A DNA stretch of 25,558 nt from the NCBI GenBank assembly GCA_046727175.1, contig JBKPCD010000063.1:1-25558 (forward strand), read 5' to 3'. The notes under the pieces are model-generated. The model was given only the letters and a program-made list of their open reading frames with translations, was not told where the DNA came from and searched no databases. Made by a program: the position numbers and the translations under genes. The first letter of the stretch is position 1, and every line of letters starts with the position of its first letter. The stretch is from JBKPCD01 sp046727175 (GTDB lineage Bacteria > Acidobacteriota > Vicinamibacteria > Vicinamibacterales > 2-12-FULL-66-21). Below, one piece after another: positions 9,825-16,392 of the stretch.

Positions 9825-10696
9825 CAGTTCTGATGACGCCAACGAACGAGACGTCTCATGAAGGCGAGTCGAAGCCGGAGGGCGATGAATACCAGCGGGG
9901 CAACCAAGCGCGACGGCACGCTCGCATGTTTCCAGAACAAGCGAAACGCGCTCCGATGGAAGGCTTCGAGCGATGCGTCAGCCGCATGGCGGCTGCTGGA
10001 GCCGCCGGTGTGCGTCGCTGCGGCCTCCGGCACGTACATAATTCGCCAGCCGGCGCGTTTGATTCGCCGGCAGAAATCGGCGTCTTCCCAGTAGAGAAAG
10101 AATCCTTCATCCATTCCATCGACGGCATCGAAAACGCTGCGACGCACGATCATGCACGCTCCAGACACCCAGTCGACCTCGAGCGGATCCCGTCCGTTCG
10201 TACGTCCCGGCAGGTTCCGGCGCGAGAGCGGGTTCCCTGGTTTTACTCGCGTGAGCCACGAGCTCCGTCCGGCGATTGCGGTGGTGAAATCCGGGAAACG
10301 GCGCGCGGTGGGTTGGACCGTTCCGTCGGTGTTGTAGATTCTTGGTCCGACCACGCCGACATCCGCGTGGTCGCGCATCCACTCGACCACCCGACCGATT
10401 GACTCCCGCACTACGCAGTCGGGATTCAGCAACAGGAGCAGCGGTGTGGAAGTTTCGCGGGTCCCGCGATTCACGCCGGCTGCGAACCCCTCGTTACTCG
10501 AGGTCCGCAAGAAGCGCACTCGAGGAAACGCGCGGCTCACCGCGTCGGCGGCTTCGGCATCGCTGGCGTGATCGACGACAACGACCGGCGGATCGCCGGC
10601 CTTCTTCAGCGAGGCCAGGCAGGCACGGAGCTCCTCGTAGCTTTGGAAATTGACGATGACGACCGACAGTTGTGCCGGGTCGGGTGAGCCACCCAC
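9824..10696 (-). CDS. Family 2 glycosyltransferase, rhamnosyltransferase-like
   Basis: GT-A fold inverting glycosyltransferase, 290 aa, of the WbbL/rhamnosyltransferase type. LSVVIVNFQSYEELRACLASL (10-30) is the first beta-alpha unit, SNEGFAAGVNRG (67-78) is typical of the group, and LLLNPDCVV (88-96) contains the NPD that replaces the DxD metal site. DWVSGACMIVRRSVFD (175-190) and EDADFCRRIKRAGW (204-217) are the acceptor/catalytic region. The start is GTG 10696, the only plausible start in frame. It lies just 6 nt after an extended -10 element, so the mRNA may be leaderless. Its stop overlaps the oxidoreductase start. It probably adds a deoxyhexose to a lipid-linked glycan on the cytoplasmic side of the membrane, which is inference. 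Confidence 0.9.
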   Translation of the reverse strand: MGGSPDPAQLSVVIVNFQSYEELRACLASLKKAGDPPVVVVDHASDAEAADAVSRAFPRVRFLRTSSNEGFAAGVNRGTRETSTPLLLLLNPDCVVRESIGRVVEWMRDHADVGVVGPRIYNTDGTVQPTARRFPDFTTAIAGRSSWLTRVKPGNPLSRRNLPGRTNGRDPLEVDWVSGACMIVRRSVFDAVDGMDEGFFLYWEDADFCRRIKRAGWRIMYVPEAAATHTGGSSSRHAADASLEAFHRSAFRLFWKHASVPSRLVAPLVFIALRLRLAFMRRLVRWRHQN

Positions 10697-10702
10697 GTTC
10701 GC

Positions 10703-10711
10703 ATCATAGCA
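10703..10711 (-). promoter_or_regulatory. Extended -10 promoter directly before the GT2 gene
   Basis: On the minus strand TGCTATGAT has the TGn extension plus TATGAT (5 of 6 to consensus). Six bases separate it from the GTG start, so initiation at the usual 6-8 nt downstream would give a leaderless message. No convincing -35 box is visible. Confidence 0.5.
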
Positions 10712-10736
10712 AACGGAGCGGAGGACCTGCGCGCCG

Positions 10737-12617
10737 CTACTTCACGCGATCGCCGTGTCGATCGTGGCGATCGAACTTGGGCTCGATCGTGATCCTCACC
10801 GGAATCTTAGTCTTCCAGCCCTCGGGCCACGTGCGCACGAACATGAGATCGTACACACCCAGGAATCCAGCGGCGGGCTGCCAGTTGAAGGTTCCGTGAG
10901 TTGTGTCGAGCGACGATCCCGCGGGCAGCGCACGCAGCTCACCGTCGACGACCAGATATCCCTCGTACGTTCCGCCCCAAGAGTCGGTGAACTGGTTCGC
11001 GAGGCGGAGCTCGATCGCTTCGGCCTCTGACGCGCCCACGTGAACCTCGCCAGTCCAGCTGGGGGCGATGATCTGCGGCGTCGCCTCGGGCTGCGCGGCG
11101 CGCTGGACCTCGACCAGGTCATTGGCGACCGGGACTTCAGCGAGCGTCTCAGTGCTGCTTCCGACGCGTTCGATGAGGCCGTCTGCCGAGACCCGCATGG
11201 CACTCTGTGCAGCGACAGCTGTCGTAGCGTTCTTTGTGTTGAGCACCGTGAAGAAGCGGCTCCCAAGTCCCTCGGAGTTGCCAAGATTATCGGTCGCCAC
11301 CCACGCAATGGTATGAATCCCGTTGGACAGCCGCGTGGTGTCGAACACGTAGTAGCCAACGGCGCCCATCGAGTTCGCGTATCCGGGAAAGGCATTGGCG
11401 ATATCGGGTCGATAGTTGTTATACGTCGGTTTTCCCACCGGAACGCCGTCAATCAGCACCGTGATCGTAGAGCCGTCGGCCGGAATGAGGCTGTGCGGGG
11501 ATATCGCCCACCCGAAATTCACGTAAGTGCTGCCAGAAACCGTAGCACCCTGGCCCGGCGTGTCGATTGTGCCAAACGGCTTCATCGAGTCTCGATTGTT
11601 GACGGTAAATGACTTCGCGCCCATGTACGTGACGTGGCCCTCGGCGTCGGTCGCGTACGCGTGGATCCTGAAGCGGCCGTTGCCGCCGGTCGCTGCGCCG
11701 GTTTGCGCATCGGGCAGCATGTTGGTCAGGATCATGAATCCCCACCCTGCTCGATCGTTCAAGGGCCAATCCGAGTATGCCGCTTCGATGTCAGGTCTGG
11801 TCCCTGGCACGAATGCCGCGTCGCCGAGGTAGATCGTGCCGGTTTCGCCAGGCACGGGATCTCTGAACAGCTGAATCCGATTCACTCCGATGTCATCGAG
11901 CGCCCATCCGGTCACGGGAATTGCCCCGACGACGTTCGTCGCGCCATCGATGGGCGTATCGAACGATCCTACGATTCCAGTCGTCGTGGCCATGTTTTCG
12001 ACGCGCAGGCGAACCAGGATCATCTGCGATCCGCTGGGACCTGACACGGTCACTGACCCGTAGTAAACCCCGGGCGCGGGCGTGCTGCCGCTGACCAATT
12101 GGACCGAGAAGGTTCCGGTTCCTGATCCACTCGTCGGAGAAACCCGTAACCAGGCGTCGTTCGGTGTTGCCGTCCAGTTGAATGGTTGCTGTGAATACGG
12201 TGTCACGACGACGCTCTGGGCCGGAGTGAAGGGGCCGACAAGAGATCCGGCACGCGTGGCTGCGAACGTGAGCGTAGTTCGGTCGATCCAGAAGCCTCCC
12301 CCCGACAGTGAATCGCTCGGCGCGGTGGCGGAGACCTCATTCGACGGTGCGCTCCAGATTCCCTGAGTGTTGTACGCGTACACGCGGAAGTAGTACCGGC
12401 TTCCCGGAATAGCGCTGCTGAACGTCCACGACGTCGTCCGGCCGACATCGATGCGAACGTCGTCACGACCCGACGCGGTGCCATACGCGACGACGTATCC
12501 GCCGAGGTTCTGCTCAGTATTCGGATTCCACGCGATGGCGAGAGAGCTCGCGTCGGCCCGTGTCGCCAGCAACACCGCACACAGACACAGTCCCAGGAGC
12601 CGCAGTACTTTCGCCAT
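10737..12617 (-). CDS. Secreted FnIII/BACON/Ig-like multidomain protein
   Basis: 626 aa, probably exported and extracellular. Residues 1-23 are a signal peptide (MAKVLRLLGLCLCAVLLATRA, cleavage near ADA). A fibronectin type III domain follows at 25-98 (YYFRVYAYNTQGIWSAPSNEV). A BACON-like domain is at about 109-207 (FNWTATPNDAWLRVSPTSG, then APGVYYGSVTV). Two copies of a roughly 110-residue Ig-like unit lie at 217-339 and 348-459, each starting with DTP and a GWA motif and containing R-P-D-I and FTV. A last beta domain at about 515-612 resembles a putative-Ig repeat, and the protein ends in DRHDRHGDRVK. No catalytic motif is visible, so a binding or surface role is likely. No Shine-Dalgarno sequence is evident before the ATG. 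The two central units resemble the C-terminal repeats of the neighbouring secreted protein. Confidence 0.85.
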   Translation of the reverse strand: MAKVLRLLGLCLCAVLLATRADASSLAIAWNPNTEQNLGGYVVAYGTASGRDDVRIDVGRTTSWTFSSAIPGSRYYFRVYAYNTQGIWSAPSNEVSATAPSDSLSGGGFWIDRTTLTFAATRAGSLVGPFTPAQSVVVTPYSQQPFNWTATPNDAWLRVSPTSGSGTGTFSVQLVSGSTPAPGVYYGSVTVSGPSGSQMILVRLRVENMATTTGIVGSFDTPIDGATNVVGAIPVTGWALDDIGVNRIQLFRDPVPGETGTIYLGDAAFVPGTRPDIEAAYSDWPLNDRAGWGFMILTNMLPDAQTGAATGGNGRFRIHAYATDAEGHVTYMGAKSFTVNNRDSMKPFGTIDTPGQGATVSGSTYVNFGWAISPHSLIPADGSTITVLIDGVPVGKPTYNNYRPDIANAFPGYANSMGAVGYYVFDTTRLSNGIHTIAWVATDNLGNSEGLGSRFFTVLNTKNATTAVAAQSAMRVSADGLIERVGSSTETLAEVPVANDLVEVQRAAQPEATPQIIAPSWTGEVHVGASEAEAIELRLANQFTDSWGGTYEGYLVVDGELRALPAGSSLDTTHGTFNWQPAAGFLGVYDLMFVRTWPEGWKTKIPVRITIEPKFDRHDRHGDRVK

Positions 12618-12859
12618 GTGGCTGAGTTAGCGGCAAGGGGTGTGCCGGTGCGAAACGCTCGATATTTGGAGGCCTCGACCGTGGCAGCCGATTAGCGACC
12701 ATTACAGAACTGCGCGCGCGATTTCACGGTTGCTGTTAGCTCTGTGCGGAAGCTGGCCGGCGGCGTGCTCACTAGGGTCGAACCGTGGCCCACGCGCGTG
12801 TTTTTTGGCGGGTTCTTGAAGAGGACGAAGAAGGAAGCGGAGTGTATGAACACAGATTA

Positions 12860-12935
12860 GGCGCGCCGCAGGCGCGCCCCGCCGGAGCGGAGCGGGGCGG
12901 AGGGGCCCCGCGAGCGAACGGCGATACCGGGCCCC
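12860..12935. repeat. Cluster of three GC-rich palindromes
   Basis: GGCGCGCC, loop GCA and GGCGCGCC (12860-12878) is followed by CCCCGC, a 9-nt loop and GCGGGG (12877-12897). Then GGGGCCC and GGGCCCC enclose a 20-nt loop (12902-12935). The first two overlap and so would be alternative folds. The composition differs sharply from the flanking sequence and looks like an intergenic palindromic repeat element. Confidence 0.45.
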
Positions 12936-12972
12936 CACAGCGCGTCGTTTGCGGTGTGGGGTGGGATGGGGG

Positions 12973-12998
12973 GTCCGGCGGGGCGAAGCCCCCCGGAC
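12973..12998 (-). terminator. Hairpin directly after the propeller/Ig-like gene
   Basis: GTCCGGCGGGGC, loop GAA and GCCCCCCGGAC form a long GC stem with one mismatch or bulge. It abuts the TAA stop (12999-13001) of the minus-strand gene. The position suits a transcription terminator, but no T run follows on the minus strand. Confidence 0.5.
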
Positions 12999-14990
12999 TT
13001 AAACGACCCGGATGTGTACGACTGCCGCCTGATTGAAATCGCCCGCAACGGTGCTGTGCGCGTAAACGATCAGGTTGTACTCACCTGGCGGGAGAGAGCC
13101 CCACACGAAGTAACCTGCGGTTCCGAATTGCCCTGAGCCGAAGACTGCCGCCACGTCAGAACGAGGGACGCCGAGCGTTCCCGCTCCAACGAAGATCGGA
13201 CTGCCGCCGGCAGCTGGATACGCCCAGACGTGGATACCATCGACGCCGGTCCCGCTGCTTGCAGCGAGATCGACCGCCCAGCCCGCGACCAGGAAGGTCC
13301 GGGTCACCGTTTGATTGAATGCGGGAAGGTCGACGAACATTCGCGGCTTCGACGGCGGTGCTGCGACCGTGACGCGAGTCATCGCGGCAACGTTGAATGC
13401 TCCTGCGACCGAGCTCAGGCCTGATACGCGAATATCGTAGGTACCCGGCGGCAGCGACCCGAGAAGATTGAAGCCGCTCGTTGCAAACTGGGAGCGGTTG
13501 TAGTACCCGGCGACGTCAAGACGCGACCCGCCCAGATTTGCGGCCCCGACGAAGATCGGTGCGCCGCCGCTCGCCGGAAACGCCCAGGCGTGCACCGCCA
13601 TGATGCCGCTCCCGGAGGAGGCCCCTAGATCAACCGACCAACCGGCGATCGCAAACTGCGGTTGGACCGTCGACCCGTTGCTCGGTGTATCGAGGAAGAG
13701 GCGTGGGTCGCTCGTGCCACCGCCACCTCCACCTCCACCGCCACCTCCACCGCTGGCAGCCGTTCCGGCGAACTGCGCGTGAGTCGACGCAAAAACACTG
13801 GATGTGACCAGCAGCCATGTCTTGGCACTGGCGCTGGTCGTCAGTCGCGGGTTGAAATTCCCGTCGGTCAGGCTCGGATTCGACCGCAGCGGCCGGACAT
13901 CAGTAGTGTTCGTGATGATGAAGCCGTTGTCGACCGGAGCGCCCGTATCGTAGAGCGACACGGCCGCGTCCTCCCATGGCGTGGCACCCGCGCCGTGAGT
14001 CACGAGCAAGTACTGGCCCGACGGCGCGTTGTACTCCACGTCGAGGGCGTCATACGCGGCGTAGTACGGCGAGAGGACGCGAATGGGACTGACGGGCGTA
14101 CCTTCGATGTTGAGGGTTACGCCGTATATGGCCGCGCTCGACGAGGTCCGGTTGTACCAGGCGAGCACATATTGCTGCGCCGCGCTGCTGTAGGCGACCG
14201 ATGGCACGTAGGTCGCGACTGCGGCTCCGAACCTGAGCTCGCCGCTCGTGAATCCCCCCGAACCGGCCTTTACGCGACGAGCGGCCGTGTATCCGTACCG
14301 CCCCGCATCGAAGTAGCCCCCATACGCCACCAGGAATTCGTCGGTTTGCGGGCTGTAGGCAACTGCGGGATCCCTTTCCCAATCCGCGGTGCCCGCGGAG
14401 ACGAGCGTGTTCGGTCCGAGCAGCGCACCGGCAATGTTCACTCGCTGGAAGAAGATGTCGTTCGTCGTCGTGTAGTTGCCCATCCAGGCGACGAGGAACT
14501 CCTGGCTTCCAGTCGCGTAGGCGATGGCCGCGCCCATCGTCCAGTTCGAGCTCGTGCCGGCTGACACGGCAGTCGTGCTGATGTCGAAATCGCCGGTCAA
14601 GGGGGTGCCATCTGCGTTGAAGATGCGACCGCGCACGCGCGCGAATTTGTCGAAGCTCGCGTGCCACGTCACCAGATATCCACCGATGCCGCCGGCATGC
14701 GGGCTGAACGCCACGCGCGGCGCCTGGGCGTATTCACCAGTCGCGTTTACTCGAAACGTCCTCAGGTTCCCGCCACTGCTGTTCAGCAGATGCGCTTCGA
14801 TGAACCCTTTGCCCGCGACCTGAAGATACCGGTCGTTCGTCGAGTCGTGTGCGACGTCTGGCTGTTCGACGGGAACCGTCGTTCCACCGAGACTGAACGT
14901 TGGCCCAACCCGGCTTGCCTGCGCGTGCGCGACGGTGGGAAGCAGGCACGCGAGGGCACACGGCATCCAGAATCTCAGGGCTCGACGCAT
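12999..14990 (-). CDS. Secreted beta-propeller-like protein with poly-Gly linker and two C-terminal Ig-like repeats
   Basis: 663 aa. Residues 1-23 form a signal peptide (MRRALRFWMPCALACLLPTVAHA). Residues 44-410 contain about six or seven repeats of the type 'p.VAYs...yLVaW....i...rvn..G' (examples at 207-240 and 263-296), suggesting a beta-propeller. A run of twelve glycines (414-425) links to two tandem units of about 110 residues (429-544 and 549-663). Each unit carries GW[SA]VDL.ASSG.G, P[AS].GG.PIFVGA and GSLPPG. The open frame extends upstream past 14990, but the ATG there has a GAGGA Shine-Dalgarno 7 nt before it and starts the signal peptide, so it is clearly the start. A promoter-like pair lies 75-103 bp upstream. 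The protein is likely a surface or extracellular binding protein; no enzyme motif is seen. Confidence 0.85.
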   Translation of the reverse strand: MRRALRFWMPCALACLLPTVAHAQASRVGPTFSLGGTTVPVEQPDVAHDSTNDRYLQVAGKGFIEAHLLNSSGGNLRTFRVNATGEYAQAPRVAFSPHAGGIGGYLVTWHASFDKFARVRGRIFNADGTPLTGDFDISTTAVSAGTSSNWTMGAAIAYATGSQEFLVAWMGNYTTTNDIFFQRVNIAGALLGPNTLVSAGTADWERDPAVAYSPQTDEFLVAYGGYFDAGRYGYTAARRVKAGSGGFTSGELRFGAAVATYVPSVAYSSAAQQYVLAWYNRTSSSAAIYGVTLNIEGTPVSPIRVLSPYYAAYDALDVEYNAPSGQYLLVTHGAGATPWEDAAVSLYDTGAPVDNGFIITNTTDVRPLRSNPSLTDGNFNPRLTTSASAKTWLLVTSSVFASTHAQFAGTAASGGGGGGGGGGGGTSDPRLFLDTPSNGSTVQPQFAIAGWSVDLGASSGSGIMAVHAWAFPASGGAPIFVGAANLGGSRLDVAGYYNRSQFATSGFNLLGSLPPGTYDIRVSGLSSVAGAFNVAAMTRVTVAAPPSKPRMFVDLPAFNQTVTRTFLVAGWAVDLAASSGTGVDGIHVWAYPAAGGSPIFVGAGTLGVPRSDVAAVFGSGQFGTAGYFVWGSLPPGEYNLIVYAHSTVAGDFNQAAVVHIRVV
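13716..13752. repeat. CCN/GGN trinucleotide microsatellite encoding poly-Gly
   Basis: Twelve consecutive GGN codons on the minus strand (plus-strand ccacc/cctcc units) encode the glycine linker of the propeller protein. Tandem-repeat slippage here would change linker length in frame. Confidence 0.85.
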
Positions 14991-14997
14991 GGATGTT

Positions 14998-15002
14998 TCC
15001 TC
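14998..15002 (-). promoter_or_regulatory. Ribosome binding site deciding the start of the propeller protein
   Basis: GAGGA on the minus strand lies 7 nt before the ATG at 14990. It favours this start over the in-frame extension of about 166 residues upstream, which lacks family features. Confidence 0.75.
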
Positions 15003-15064
15003 AGTCCGAAACAAAGCTGCGAATTGCTCTCGGAAGCCTATCGGACGTTGCGGGGGGCGCCAAT

Positions 15065-15093
15065 AGAGTAGCGGACCCGCGGAGGCATGTAAA
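15065..15093 (-). promoter_or_regulatory. Sigma-70-like promoter for the propeller protein gene
   Basis: On the minus strand TTTACA (15088-15093, 5 of 6 to the -35 consensus) is separated by 17 bp from TACTCT (15065-15070, keeping the key T1, A2 and T6 of the -10). Predicted initiation near 15058 gives a leader of about 68 nt ending in the good RBS. Confidence 0.5.
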
Positions 15094-15196
15094 GGCCGAA
15101 TACCGAATTTCTCGCGTCGAAGGACCAGCAGATTTGTGTTTCTCTTCTCTCCAGCAGACTTCGCCCCATGCAGCCTGACGTGGTCCACCGACGCGT

Positions 15197-16357
15197 TCAC
15201 CCACGCGGTCCGAGGACTGCGGCTGCAGCTTCGATCCGAACCTCGGGCACCGGATCCCGAAGCAGGCGGCGCAGGGATGCCGGATCCTGAGCCGGCCGAC
15301 GCTGCGAAATCTCTCGAAGCACGTGCGCAGCCTCCGTCCGGACGGCCGGTGTGTCGTCGCTCAAACTTGCAGACAGCGTCGAGGTGGCGGCGTCGACTTC
15401 GCGATCGTGGTCCAGCAACAGTCGCGCGGCCTTCAAGCGCAGCAATGGATCGGGATCGCTGAGGAGCGCGCGTGCCTTCTCCGCCCACGGTCCCTGAGGG
15501 TTCTGCCGAGCGGCAGCGGCGGCGGCGATCAGTCGCAGATCGCCGAGTGGACTCTGCTCGAGACTTTCCAGCGTCACCCCTCCACTCGAGTCGCCGAGAC
15601 GCGCCAGGGCGACAGCGATCATGTTCCGAACGGCCGGGTCGGGATCCTGCAGCGCGGCCTTGAGTGCCGGGATTGCGTCCGTCGCGTCGAGATCGGCGAG
15701 CGCGTTCGCCGCCGCCATGCGTGACGGCGGCGCGGGGTCTTTCAGCGCCGCAATCAAGGCCGGCCTCGAGCCCTGCGCATTGGCTCTGGCCAGCGCATCA
15801 ATGGCTGCCGACTTGTCTCTCGGACCTCCTGCCGTGATCTGCGCCTCGAGCCGTCGAATCGCTCCTTGATCGCCAGCCAGAGCGAGCGCTGCGTCGATTT
15901 CCGACGGGGCGCTCTGGTCGCTGACGGCGTCCTGGAGCTGTTGCCGCGCGGCCGAGTCGCCCGCGTCGGCGAGCGCGGCGAGCGCTGCAAGCCGAACGCG
16001 AGGTTCCTTGCTTTCGGCGAGCTCTCGAAGAATGCCGCGAGCGATGGGCTGTAACAGGAAGATGTCCTCCTGTCGACTGGTCGTGAGCCACTTTTCGTAA
16101 GCATCGAGCCCCTGCAGCGGCTGCCGGCTGGCGGTCAGCGCTGCGACAGCTAACGCCAGAGCGTTGTGGTTGGAGGGATCCGTGCTCAAGAGTTGCTGCG
16201 CCAGCTCCAGTGCGCGCGCTGGTTGCTGCGCGCCAAGCGCCGTCCATCCGCGTCCGAGCGTCGCCGGCTGATCCTGACTCTCGCCCTGACGCGACTGTTC
16301 CGCCGAGATGGAGATCGACAGCATCAGGACGAAGATGGACGTACCGATCAGTTTCAT
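15197..16357 (-). CDS. Exported TPR/HEAT-repeat protein
   Basis: 386 aa with an N-terminal signal (MKLIGTSIFVLMLSISISAE, cleavage about 19-20). A TPR-like helical pair lies at about 35-95 (ALELAQQLLSTDPSNHNALALAVAAL). From about residue 110 to the end run HEAT repeats of about 30 residues with the usual pattern, for example PRVRLAALAALADAGD, ALKDPAPPSRMAAANALADL, ALQDPDPAVRNMIAVALARL, LSDPDPLLRLKAARLLL and LRDPVPEVRIEAAAAVLG. They resemble PBS-lyase/HEAT_2 units but lack catalytic residues. The role is probably periplasmic protein-protein scaffolding, with no specific partner evident. The ATG at 16357 has an AGGAG SD 5 nt upstream (16363-16367) and a promoter about 73-101 bp upstream. It is divergent from the membrane protein at 16393. 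Confidence 0.85.
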   Translation of the reverse strand: MKLIGTSIFVLMLSISISAEQSRQGESQDQPATLGRGWTALGAQQPARALELAQQLLSTDPSNHNALALAVAALTASRQPLQGLDAYEKWLTTSRQEDIFLLQPIARGILRELAESKEPRVRLAALAALADAGDSAARQQLQDAVSDQSAPSEIDAALALAGDQGAIRRLEAQITAGGPRDKSAAIDALARANAQGSRPALIAALKDPAPPSRMAAANALADLDATDAIPALKAALQDPDPAVRNMIAVALARLGDSSGGVTLESLEQSPLGDLRLIAAAAAARQNPQGPWAEKARALLSDPDPLLRLKAARLLLDHDREVDAATSTLSASLSDDTPAVRTEAAHVLREISQRRPAQDPASLRRLLRDPVPEVRIEAAAAVLGPRG

Positions 16358-16392
16358 GAGTGCTCCTGACTCCTTCTGACGAACGACCGCGA

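Larger units (their letters stand above)
12618..12998. other. 381-bp intergenic region with GC-rich palindromes
   Basis: This is the gap between two secreted-protein genes on the minus strand. The half next to the left-hand gene (12618-12850) should hold its promoter, but I could not pick a convincing one. The other half contains a series of GC palindromes, annotated separately. I see no coding sequence with recognisable homology and no RNA gene. Confidence 0.6.

Noticed and set aside
9825..9842. TTG start adding six residues to the flavoprotein
   Set aside because: The ATG at 9824 overlaps the GT2 stop and places the FAD motif at the usual distance from the N-terminus.
13716..13752. Short tandem repeats resembling a CRISPR or minisatellite array
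   Set aside because: They are GGN codons inside a coding sequence and have no spacers.
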